A stretch of 6,592 bases of DNA from JASEHD01 sp964471945 (GCA_964471945.1 CAYYIJ010000110.1:1-6592); one strand, 5' to 3'; counted from the first letter of the stretch, positions 1 through 6,544 are shown. Notes: generated from the letters alone by a model not told the origin. A program made the numbers and translations.

Positions 1-822
1 AAAGCCAGCTTGAACCATTAATAGCATAAGTTCTTCATCATCTGCAAGATTTATAGAAGCTTCGGTAGAGAAAACGAAAGGATGTTTTCGTTGATTCATC
101 CATTCGATTATCGCAGGAAGAATCTCCTTTATAACTTTTCCTTTATTGCCTATGAAATTATCATCGACTAAAAAAACATTTCCCCGCCACCCCGAAGTAT
201 AAAGACTTTCTAATTCCGCAATGACTTGTTCTTTTCCTTTCGTACGAGGTTTCCGACCATAAAGGACAGTGATATCACAGAAATCGCAATCATAGGGACA
301 ACCGCGAGAGTACTGGATATTCATCGTTGCGTAGTGTTTGAAATTAATCAGTTCCCAAAGTGGTGTTGGCGTAGTTTCAATGTCAGCCCATTTATCTGTT
401 GTGTAGATTTGATTGGCAGTTCCATTTTTTAAATCTTCTAAAAATAATGGTAGGGTTATCTCCGCCTCGTTAAGCACAAAATGATCTACATTCTCAAACT
501 CTTCATGTCGGGCAGTGAAAAGCGGACCACCCGCGACAATCTTTGTACCCAGTGACTTGCACCTATGAATAGTTGTCTTTACAGATTCACTTTGAATCGA
601 CATTGCGCTTATGAAAACATAATCTGCCCACTGGATGTCATCATCTTCTAGATTTGCGATGTTCAAGTCAACCAAACGTTTCTCCCAATCTGTTGGAAGC
701 ATTGCAGCGACAGTGAGAAGTCCTAAAGGTGGAAGACTTGCTTTTTTAGATATGAATTTTAGTGCGTGCCTGAAACTCCAAAACGTATCTGGATATCGAG
801 GGTAAACTAGAAGAACTTTCAT
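1..822 (-). CDS. B12-binding-domain radical SAM protein (partial, C-terminus beyond window)
   Basis: This is the N-terminal 274 residues of a COG1032-type enzyme; the reading frame stays open to the left edge. Residues 1-130 form a Rossmann-like cobalamin-binding domain, beginning MKVLLVYPRYPDTFWSF and continuing with a PPLGLLTVAAMLP segment and a VAGGPLF turn. The radical SAM domain follows, with C175-P-Y-D-C179-D-F-C182 (CxxxCxxC), which ligates the 4Fe-4S cluster that cleaves S-adenosylmethionine, and then a FLVDDNFIGN segment near 217-226. The N-terminal half resembles members that carry a DUF4070 C-terminal domain, but that part lies outside the window. The cobalamin domain shows no DxHxxG motif, as in several radical SAM members. 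These enzymes often act as methylases or in ring or lipid chemistry; the substrate cannot be read here. The ATG at 820-822 was chosen because the family typically begins MKVLLVYP. Only a weak purine-rich stretch (CCAAGAG) precedes it. It is divergent from citrate synthase. Confidence 0.9.
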   Translation of the reverse strand, partial: MKVLLVYPRYPDTFWSFRHALKFISKKASLPPLGLLTVAAMLPTDWEKRLVDLNIANLEDDDIQWADYVFISAMSIQSESVKTTIHRCKSLGTKIVAGGPLFTARHEEFENVDHFVLNEAEITLPLFLEDLKNGTANQIYTTDKWADIETTPTPLWELINFKHYATMNIQYSRGCPYDCDFCDITVLYGRKPRTKGKEQVIAELESLYTSGWRGNVFLVDDNFIGNKGKVIKEILPAIIEWMNQRKHPFVFSTEASINLADDEELMLLMVQAGF

Positions 823-1221
823 CTCTTGGCTTTCTTTAACATCAAAACGTTACAATATTCCACCTAAATCACGCAAATCACCGGGAGCGTAAGGCAGTTG
901 ATCCAGGCATATTCATCCCGTCGAATAGTGACTGACTGACTGTTTATAATTTAATCAAGAATTTTGTTGGATGCAATTAAACGATTATTCGGGTAAAAAG
1001 GTATTTAAATATAATATCTCTTTTCTTTTATATTTCGATGAATTATGGAATATTTTCAGACAGTGAGAGGTAAAGTTTAAAATACAAGTGATCATATAAT
1101 CTTTATGATTAAATAAAATAAATATTTTATTCTGTATTATTTGTGAAAATCAAGAAACTATATTATATTTCCATACATTCCATGTATAGTTATTTCCAAT
1201 CTGGTTACGATCACGACCCGA

Positions 1222-1249
1222 TTGATTCAGTTCTTAACATAGTTAGAAT
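1222..1249 (+). promoter_or_regulatory. Candidate promoter for citrate synthase
   Basis: TTGATT (1222-1227) and TAGAAT (1244-1249) are separated by 16 bases. They match the bacterial sigma-70 consensus boxes at 4 of 6 and 5 of 6 positions. Transcription would start near 1256, leaving a leader of about 60 bases before the ATG at 1315. The -10 box lies inside the palindrome TTAGAATTCTAA (1243-1254), which could act as an operator. In such AT-rich DNA chance matches are common, and TATAAT at 1270-1275 is an alternative -10 without a clear -35. Confidence 0.3.
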
Positions 1250-1301
1250 TCTAATGAAAAGAGAAATAATATAATCCACTAATAATTTCATTGTTTACAA
1301 C

Positions 1302-1308
1302 AAAGGAG
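1302..1308 (+). promoter_or_regulatory. Shine-Dalgarno site of citrate synthase
   Basis: AAAGGAG ends 6 bases before the ATG at 1315. It is a near-perfect anti-16S match at ideal spacing, and it fixes the start at 1315. An in-frame upstream TTG at 1291 would place this site inside the coding sequence, so it was not used. Confidence 0.85.
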
Positions 1309-1314
1309 ATCAAT

Positions 1315-2595
1315 ATGGCAACATTAAAAGAAAAGCTTGCACAAATAATTCCTGGCCTTAGGGACGAGGTGAAAAACCTCGTCAAAGAACATGGAGCTAA
1401 AGTTGTGTCTGAAGTTACAGTTGAACAATTATATGGCGGACAAAGAGGCATTCGTTGTTTAGTATGCGATACATCTGAAGTACCACCGGATAAAGGATTG
1501 ATAATCCGAGAACGACCTATCGGAGAAATAAAAGATAAATTACCTGAAGAAATATTTTATTTGCTTTGCACAGGCGATTTGCCTGATGCAGCATCATTAA
1601 AATCTTTACAGATGGATTTAGAGACACGGCAAGACGTACCATCTTATGTTTGGGATGTTTTAAAAGCAATGCCTAAAGATTCCCATCCAATGTGCATGTT
1701 CGATACAGCGGTATTGGTGATGGAAAGAGAATCTTTATTCCGTAAAAAATATAACGAAGGAATGAAAAAAGATGTTTACTGGGAACCTATGCTAGAAGAT
1801 GCCCTTAACTTGATAGCAAAGCTTCCAGGTATTGCAGCAGGCATTTATCGTATGCGATTTAATAAAGGTGAACGAATTGCACCAAAGAAAGGAATCGACT
1901 GGGCAGCTAATTATGTACATATGCTTGGACTTCCGGACCCTAACGGTGAATTCACAAAAATGATGCAGCTATACCTTACCCTTCATACAGATCATGAAAG
2001 CGGAAACGTTAGCGCCGCAACTACTGCAACAGTTTCTTCAGCACTATCCGATTTATACTACGCAGTATCGGCTGGATTAAACGGTCTTGCTGGGCCTCTG
2101 CACGGTCTTGCAAATCAGGAATGCCTCGGATGGATTCTTGAAACGAATAAAAAGTTTGGCGGTAAACCTACACCTGAACAATTGAAAAATTATGCTCAGG
2201 AAACACTTAACGCCGGTCGAGTTGTTCCGGGTTACGGACATGCAGTTTTAAGAATTACAGACCCACGCTTCGATGCATTCCTTGCATTCGGTAAGAAGTA
2301 TTGCTTTGACGATCCAGTTGTCCAAACTGTGTCTAACGTATTCGATGTAGTTCCCGATGTATTGAAGCAAGTACAGAAAATTAAAGATCCGTGGCCCAAT
2401 GTAGATGCTGGCTCTGGAGCGCTCTTGTATCATTATGGGATGACTGAATTTGATTACTACACAGTCCTATTCAGTGTCTCTCGTACACTTGGTGTTGCTG
2501 CACAAGCAATCATTGCCCGTGCAATGGGTTACCCAATAGTACGACCAAAGTCGGTTACAACAAAATGGGTTAAGGGGCAAGTTACCAAAACCTAA
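1315..2595 (+). CDS. gltA: Citrate synthase, mitochondrial (eukaryotic) type
   Basis: This enzyme condenses oxaloacetate and acetyl-CoA to citrate and CoA, the entry step of the TCA cycle, in the cytoplasm. The protein is 426 residues and appears intact. Active-site residues are all present at a constant offset of 11 from pig mitochondrial numbering. They are H263 (GPLHGLANQE), H309 (VPGYGHAVLR), D364 (PNVDAGSG), substrate-binding H227, and arginines R318, R390 (FSVSRTLG) and R410. The C-terminal GYPIVRPKS segment is also typical. The N-terminal extension (MATLKEKLAQIIPG) aligns with the mature mitochondrial protein rather than with the shorter, NADH-regulated hexameric gltA type, so a dimeric enzyme is expected. 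This form is known to me from eukaryotes and from some Bacteroidota-Chlorobi relatives. It appears monocistronic: a strong ribosome site precedes it, tandem stops (TAATAA) end it, and a stem-loop follows. The symbol gltA is given by function. Confidence 0.97.
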   Translation: MATLKEKLAQIIPGLRDEVKNLVKEHGAKVVSEVTVEQLYGGQRGIRCLVCDTSEVPPDKGLIIRERPIGEIKDKLPEEIFYLLCTGDLPDAASLKSLQMDLETRQDVPSYVWDVLKAMPKDSHPMCMFDTAVLVMERESLFRKKYNEGMKKDVYWEPMLEDALNLIAKLPGIAAGIYRMRFNKGERIAPKKGIDWAANYVHMLGLPDPNGEFTKMMQLYLTLHTDHESGNVSAATTATVSSALSDLYYAVSAGLNGLAGPLHGLANQECLGWILETNKKFGGKPTPEQLKNYAQETLNAGRVVPGYGHAVLRITDPRFDAFLAFGKKYCFDDPVVQTVSNVFDVVPDVLKQVQKIKDPWPNVDAGSGALLYHYGMTEFDYYTVLFSVSRTLGVAAQAIIARAMGYPIVRPKSVTTKWVKGQVTKT

Positions 2596-2608
2596 TAATG
2601 TACCTCAG

Positions 2609-2643
2609 AAGAAAGCTGCCAAGTATTTTTTGGCAGCTTTCTT
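2609..2643. terminator. Stem-loop shared by convergent citrate synthase and gatD
   Basis: GAAAGCTGCCAA (2611-2622) pairs perfectly with TTGGCAGCTTTC (2630-2641) around a 7-base loop. Two further A-T pairs extend the stem to 14 bp. It begins 13 bases after the citrate synthase stop and lies about 33 bases beyond the gatD stop on the other strand. The T-tract on the plus side is short and interrupted (TTTATCT), and on the minus side it is TTCTTCT, so it is a plausible bidirectional intrinsic terminator rather than a canonical one. The strength of the stem makes a chance match unlikely. Confidence 0.8.
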
Positions 2644-2676
2644 TATCTCAGGATTATTGCATGATTTTTTATAAAA

Positions 2677-4062
2677 CTACTTCCTATATTTGGAAATAAA
2701 CTGCTCCACTTCAGGTATCCCACCCTGGAAAATCAGATATCCGTTGCTTGGCTCGCGCTCGGTAATTTCACCTGCAATTGGTGTCATCATTATTTCTCTT
2801 ACTTTTTCCAAATCATTTGTCTGCCCAAGCGCCCAGCCCAATTTCATGTATCCAACCTCAGGCAGCATATTTGCCCCGGGAATAACACCCAATTCCATCA
2901 TATCGCGACCAGTATCGTAAACATACATTTGCACATAACCCCATAGTGTTTGTACAGTCATGTAGACAGCAATCCCCTTCTCCTTTGCGCGCTTTAACGA
3001 AGGATACAGAGGTTTATTCACATGTCCAAGTCCCGTACCGGCAATAACGATTCCTTTATAACTGTTATCAATGAGTGAGTCGATGATGTCGGGTTTCATG
3101 TTAGGGTAATAATAGACGATGCTCACTTGTTCTTCATATGCTGTGTTAATAGCAACGTTCTTATCATGACGGCGACGCTTGTAATCTTGGCGAATTGGAA
3201 TTATCTTTTCAGTGCTTACCATTGCAATCGGGATATCACCAATAGTACGAAATGTAGATCGATAACTCGAGTGCATCTTACGTACACGAGTACCGCGATG
3301 AAGCAGACCATACATATCAGATGTTGGACCGAACATACACACCATTATTTCAGCGATATCACTCTCAGCTGCAGTTTTCACACTGTGCTGTAAATTTAAT
3401 GCGGCGTCTGAAGAGGGGCGATCGCTGGAGCGCTGCGAGCCAACCATTACAATCGGTACAGGTGATTTCTGAACCATGAAGGAAAGTATTGCAGCGGTAT
3501 GGTGCATTGTGTCTGTGCCGTGTCCTATAACGATTCCTTGTACTCCCTTTTCAATTTCTCGACCAATTGCTTGTGCAGTTCCTATCCATTGTTCAGGTCC
3601 CATATTTTCGCTGAAAACACTGTATAGTTTTTCGGTCTCGAGATTGCAAATATCAGCAAGTTCAGGAACAGAACCATAAAGTTCACCTGGTGTGAATGCG
3701 GGAATGACTGCTCCAGTACGATAATCGAGACGACTCGCGATTGTACCACCGGTGCCAAGTAGTTTCACGTTAGGTTTTTTGGGGTCGTATGGAAATGCTT
3801 TTTCAGGAATTTTGTAATGTGCTTCTTTCCTCCCGGCTATTTTAATACCTTCGATCTTCTTTGCTGCAATACCAACGTTATATCCTGAACGAAGTTTCAA
3901 AACAATATGATGAGTATCGGCAGTTTCAGAACGTGGAAGTATGATCCCCGTGTAGTTTCCAGTAGCTGTATTAATTTCTACATCGCTCCATACTAAGGCA
4001 TCAAAGTTTTTCAGAGTTGAAAGTGCCTCGCCTCGGTAACCTTTATAGGAATCGTCTGCCAT
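2677..4062 (-). CDS. gatD: Glu-tRNA(Gln) amidotransferase subunit D (GatD), archaeal type
   Basis: GatD is the glutaminase/asparaginase subunit that supplies ammonia for converting Glu-tRNA(Gln) to Gln-tRNA(Gln) with GatE in the cytoplasm. The 461-residue protein has the GatD layout. Residues 1-75 are a small beta-barrel-like domain with the marker GIILPRSETADTHHIVLKL. A type I/II asparaginase domain follows from about residue 97. The catalytic set is visible: nucleophile T104 in GTGGTIAS, T183-D184 in HGTDT, and K262 in RVRKMHSS. The C-terminal DTGRDMMELGVIPGANMLPE stretch is typical. The family is usually about 435-460 residues, so it is full length. The ATG at 4062 was chosen because AAAGGGGG lies 6 bases upstream; an ATG at 4068 would abut that site with no spacing. 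The start shares one base with the gatE stop (TAATG), which implies coupling. The barrel domain argues against a plain L-asparaginase. GatD is regarded as archaeal, so its presence here is unusual. Confidence 0.93.
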   Translation of the reverse strand: MADDSYKGYRGEALSTLKNFDALVWSDVEINTATGNYTGIILPRSETADTHHIVLKLRSGYNVGIAAKKIEGIKIAGRKEAHYKIPEKAFPYDPKKPNVKLLGTGGTIASRLDYRTGAVIPAFTPGELYGSVPELADICNLETEKLYSVFSENMGPEQWIGTAQAIGREIEKGVQGIVIGHGTDTMHHTAAILSFMVQKSPVPIVMVGSQRSSDRPSSDAALNLQHSVKTAAESDIAEIMVCMFGPTSDMYGLLHRGTRVRKMHSSYRSTFRTIGDIPIAMVSTEKIIPIRQDYKRRRHDKNVAINTAYEEQVSIVYYYPNMKPDIIDSLIDNSYKGIVIAGTGLGHVNKPLYPSLKRAKEKGIAVYMTVQTLWGYVQMYVYDTGRDMMELGVIPGANMLPEVGYMKLGWALGQTNDLEKVREIMMTPIAGEITEREPSNGYLIFQGGIPEVEQFISKYRK

Positions 4063-5969
4063 TAGCATCCCCCTTTCTTTAAGAATCCGATCATTCCGGC
4101 AACTACAACCCCATCTATACGTCCACGCAGTTTGTTCATAATAATACCCATTTGTACATGTGTTTTATTTTCAGAATTGTATAGCTTAATCTTCGATAAT
4201 TCTTTTTCTGAATTAGATAAAACTTTTTTTAATTCAGTTTCTGTACACTTCTTTGGAATTAATAATTTTCCATTAGCAAGATATTCTCGCATTGCACTGA
4301 AAATTCCTTCACGTCCGATTTTTCCATCACTATATGTTTCAAATATTTTCGTTATCGTCTCTACATCGAATATCTTTCCATTTTTTTGTAACCGTTTTAA
4401 TCGTTTGGGATATTGAATGAGAGCAACAGAAGCAAGTGTTGGATTAATTTTCAATGCTTTAACGGCAAATTCAAAAAATGAAGATAATTGAGAATGTGCT
4501 AACGGTTTGATAACATCTTTTGGAATTTTCAGCTCTGAGTACCAGCGCTCATTTTCCCAAATTGGTTTTGGAAGAGTTATGCGAATCTTCTGAAGCCGTT
4601 CATCTGATATTTTTTTCGGGGGCAGGTCAGTATCTGGGTACATCCTGTCAGGACCAGGTAGAATTCTCTCGAATCCATTTGTTCCATCTCTCAATGCTTG
4701 CCTGGTTTCCGAAGGAATGCCAATAGTTGCTTCTTTTGCACGGATTGTAATTTCCTCTGCTCCTGCTTTAACATCCTGTTCATTGCCCCAAACGATCACA
4801 AGTGTATCTTCATCTGTTCCGCCAAGATATTTTCTGATTGCTTGCCATTCTGAAGTTGCTATGGTTTCACTCGTGCTATCTGAATGAATAATGTTCGGCA
4901 GCGTGGTTAAACATGCAACGACACGAACTCTATCAGAAATTTCACGAGAAAAATAGGTTCCGGTTTGAGTTTGCCATCTTAATAATCCTTTGAATCCCTT
5001 TAAAAGAACACAATTTACCATCATCCCCTGCTCAATCGCGTTTTGTATTGGTTGGTATCTGGTCTTGCGAAGAATTTTTGTAACACTCTCTGTTTTCGAT
5101 TTAAAAGTTTTTATCGAAATACCTCTACGTAGAAGTTCTTCCTTAAGTCGTAAAAGATTCCACTGCCGCATTGCTTCGTTGTATGTGAGCAATGGAATAT
5201 TTACTATTCGCGGTACACCTTTAATTTCGACACGCGTTCCACCTTCTACACTCACATTAACATCTTCACGCGCTGCACCGATACCTGTACGGACTTTGCA
5301 GGTACTTCTAACTAACCGCCGACAAATTTGTGCAACTTCAGCAACTTCGTGAGGAGTTCGCATGTCTGGTGCAGTAACTGTTTCGATCAACGGCATTCCT
5401 AATCTATCGGTAAGATATGTACGCAGATGACCAACATCGCTTACTTCACGGCAAGCATCTTCTTCAATAGATAGTTGAAGTATTCTAATTTTCCCGTTTT
5501 TGTAAGGAATACACCCATCAACACCTACAATAGCAGTTCGTTGAAAACCGGTAGGAATACTTCCATCTAAATATTGTTTACGAGCAATATGAATCTCATC
5601 TACCATGTTCAAATTGTACAGCATCCCGATGCCAAGCGATATATCGAGCGCTTCTTCATTTATTTCGAATGGTGGAGTATCATCCATTTCATATGTGCAG
5701 ACTGTATCTCTATGTATAAGATAAATTATATCTTTTTTTGTTTTGAATTCCATCAATGCAGTGCCGTCATACTCGCCAAGTTCCGATAAAGTCGGACGCA
5801 TATGCCGAAGGATTTCTGCATCATATTTTTCGCTGTACTTACCCGCTGGACATCTACAAAATAATTTTTTTGAGGTACGTAATTGTTGGTGTATCTCCAA
5901 TCCCGATTTAAAACCGATAGTTGAATAATCAGTTTCGGTCATTTCATTGAATGGCTTAAAAATAAACAT
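4062..5969 (-). CDS. gatE: Glu-tRNA(Gln) amidotransferase subunit E (GatE), archaeal type
   Basis: GatE is the kinase/amidase subunit: it phosphorylates the glutamate of Glu-tRNA(Gln) with ATP and amidates it with ammonia from GatD. The protein is 635 residues, the usual GatE length and clearly longer than bacterial GatB (about 480). The GatB-like catalytic core spans about 15-270, with GLEIHQQL (23-30), KLFCRCP with C38 and C40, DGSIPTGFQRTAIV (135-148), LSIEEDACREV (166-176) and EDVNVSVEGGTRVEIKG (235-251). Residues about 285-430 hold the AspRS-like insertion that separates GatE from GatB (GFKGLLRWQTQTG at 325-337, GIPSETRQALRDGT at 417-430). RMYPDTDLPP (442-451) resumes the core. The tail is helical and YqeY-like, ending with GIIMNKLRGRIDG (608-620), which contacts tRNA in relatives. 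No ribosome site precedes the start, and the ATG at 5942 (MTETDYSTIGF) fits archaeal homologues equally well. gatD follows directly. No frame disruption is seen. Confidence 0.93.
   Translation of the reverse strand: MFIFKPFNEMTETDYSTIGFKSGLEIHQQLRTSKKLFCRCPAGKYSEKYDAEILRHMRPTLSELGEYDGTALMEFKTKKDIIYLIHRDTVCTYEMDDTPPFEINEEALDISLGIGMLYNLNMVDEIHIARKQYLDGSIPTGFQRTAIVGVDGCIPYKNGKIRILQLSIEEDACREVSDVGHLRTYLTDRLGMPLIETVTAPDMRTPHEVAEVAQICRRLVRSTCKVRTGIGAAREDVNVSVEGGTRVEIKGVPRIVNIPLLTYNEAMRQWNLLRLKEELLRRGISIKTFKSKTESVTKILRKTRYQPIQNAIEQGMMVNCVLLKGFKGLLRWQTQTGTYFSREISDRVRVVACLTTLPNIIHSDSTSETIATSEWQAIRKYLGGTDEDTLVIVWGNEQDVKAGAEEITIRAKEATIGIPSETRQALRDGTNGFERILPGPDRMYPDTDLPPKKISDERLQKIRITLPKPIWENERWYSELKIPKDVIKPLAHSQLSSFFEFAVKALKINPTLASVALIQYPKRLKRLQKNGKIFDVETITKIFETYSDGKIGREGIFSAMREYLANGKLLIPKKCTETELKKVLSNSEKELSKIKLYNSENKTHVQMGIIMNKLRGRIDGVVVAGMIGFLKKGGC
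4069..4076 (-). promoter_or_regulatory. Shine-Dalgarno site of gatD inside the end of gatE
   Basis: On the minus strand AAAGGGGG lies within the last codons of gatE (encoding K-G-G), 6 bases before the gatD ATG at 4062. It decides between two nearby ATGs (4068 and 4062) in favour of the latter. It also allows ribosomes ending gatE at the overlapping TAATG to reinitiate on gatD, giving matched subunit synthesis. Confidence 0.7.
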
Positions 5970-6007
5970 ACTTAATTGGAATTATCTAAAACGATTTTTA
6001 GAATATA

Positions 6008-6028
6008 TGATAATTTTTTAAATTATCA
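6008..6028. promoter_or_regulatory. 21-bp dyad in the divergent gatE / editing-domain spacer
   Basis: TGATAATTT (6008-6016) and AAATTATCA (6020-6028) are perfect inverted copies around a TTT centre. The dyad lies in the middle of the only 93 bases that can hold promoters for gatE (minus) and the plus-strand gene at 6063. Nearby weak -10-like hexamers (for example TAAAAT at 6042-6047 on plus) are not convincing alone. The dyad could be an operator or simply symmetric AT-rich promoter DNA. A terminator is unlikely because both flanking genes point away from it. Confidence 0.45.
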
Positions 6029-6062
6029 CAGAATTCAGACTTAAAATAACCAAAATTATTTT

Positions 6063-6497
6063 ATGGCAAAAGATTACGATCCAAAGATGCACTCAGCAGA
6101 ACACATATTGAACCAAACTATGGTTCGAATATTTAATTGCGGCAGAAGTGTAAATGCTCACATAGAAAAGAAAAAATCTCGAATAGACTACCGTTTCCAA
6201 CGCGATATAACAAAGGAGGAGATAACAGAAATCGAACGGCGAGTGAACGAAGCGATAAAATCAAATTTAAAAGTTACAGAAGAACATCTCACTCGTGAGG
6301 ATGCTAAGAAAGAATTCACACTAAGTAAGTTACCAGAGGATGCTGGTGAATTAATCAGGATTATTAGAATTGGAAATTACGATTCCTGTCCATGCAGCGG
6401 AAAACATGTTAATTCGACGCAAGAAATTGGTGAGTTCAGAATTATCTCATCAACATACACTGATGGAATTCTTCGTTTAAGGTTTAAACTCGGTTAG
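6063..6497 (+). CDS. Stand-alone alanyl/threonyl-tRNA editing (SAD) domain protein
   Basis: The 144-residue protein corresponds to the second additional domain of alanyl- and threonyl-tRNA synthetases, which hydrolyses wrongly charged tRNA. It shows the paired zinc-binding motifs H10-S-A-E-H14 (HxxxH) and C111-S-G-K-H115 (CxxxH). The latter is followed by VNSTQEIGEF, matching the CxxxHVxxTxEIG pattern of AlaRS. A further family segment is NAHIEKKKSRIDYRF (31-45). There is no catalytic aminoacylation domain and no extra N-terminal barrel, so it resembles the shortest AlaX-like proteins. Similar short proteins beginning MAKxYDPxMHSAEHxLNQ are known to me from Bacteroidota relatives, often left as hypothetical. 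Which amino acid (Ser, Gly, Ala) and which tRNA it clears cannot be told. The ATG at 6063 lacks a Shine-Dalgarno site. It is divergent from gatE across 93 bases and could share its regulation. Confidence 0.82.
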   Translation: MAKDYDPKMHSAEHILNQTMVRIFNCGRSVNAHIEKKKSRIDYRFQRDITKEEITEIERRVNEAIKSNLKVTEEHLTREDAKKEFTLSKLPEDAGELIRIIRIGNYDSCPCSGKHVNSTQEIGEFRIISSTYTDGILRLRFKLG

Positions 6498-6544
6498 AAG
6501 TCAGATTTCTATCCCGTTATATCATAGCAAGAAATCGGACTTCT
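6496..6544 (+). terminator. Imperfect hairpin overlapping the stop of the editing-domain gene
   Basis: AGAAGTCAGATTTCT (6496-6510) pairs with AGAAATCGGACTTCT (6530-6544) at 14 of 15 positions around a 19-base loop. It starts within the TAG stop at 6495-6497. No T-run follows, so a classical intrinsic terminator is not supported. It may terminate weakly, stabilise the 3' end, or be part of the repeat that continues to the right edge. Confidence 0.4.

Larger units (their letters stand above)
823..1314. other. AT-rich intergenic region between divergent genes
   Basis: I find no credible coding frame and no recognisable tRNA in these roughly 490 bases. The left 100 bases are relatively GC-richer and end in a short TGAC tandem run (929-942, about 3.5 copies). 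That run is followed at once by a TATAAT at 945-950. The rest is strongly AT-rich, with further TATAAT matches at 1010-1015, 1095-1100 and 1270-1275. It holds three small dyads: 9-bp arms at 1112-1120/1123-1131, 6-bp arms at 1173-1178/1182-1187, and a 12-bp perfect palindrome at 1243-1254. The region presumably carries the divergent promoters of the radical SAM gene and citrate synthase. Its length is large compared with the 93-bp divergent spacer further right. Confidence 0.6.

Noticed and set aside
226..432. 68-codon plus-strand frame within the radical SAM gene
   Set aside because: It is antisense to the CxxxCxxC region of a clearly recognisable enzyme.
1..822. Specific call as hopanoid C-2 methylase (HpnP)
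   Set aside because: Only the shared cobalamin and radical SAM domains are present in the window. No hopanoid gene is adjacent, so the substrate cannot be assigned.
929..942. TGAC tandem run as a CRISPR or microsatellite locus
   Set aside because: Only about three and a half 4-base units are present, with no spacers; too short for either interpretation.
840..960. tRNA or other structured RNA in the GC-richer part of the spacer
   Set aside because: No acceptor/T-arm pairing or GTTCRA-type T-loop could be found.
1291..1314. TTG start eight codons upstream of citrate synthase
   Set aside because: It would put the AAAGGAG site inside the coding region, and family members begin near the ATG at 1315.
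2677..4062. Plain L-asparaginase instead of GatD
   Set aside because: The N-terminal barrel with GIILPRSETADTHHIVLKL and the coupling to gatE identify GatD; the catalytic domain alone would be ambiguous.
4063..4068. ATG at 4068 as the gatD start
   Set aside because: It directly follows the GGGGG run with no spacing, while the ATG at 4062 has ideal 6-base spacing and a TAATG overlap.
4990..5352. 120-codon open frame on the plus strand inside gatE
   Set aside because: It is antisense to conserved GatE core sequence, has no family resemblance and no ribosome site. Similar antisense frames at 3127-3393 and 4132-4416 were rejected for the same reason.
4062..5969. GatB of the bacterial GatCAB complex
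   Set aside because: The 635-residue length with an AspRS-like insertion, and a gatD partner rather than gatA/gatC, indicate GatE.
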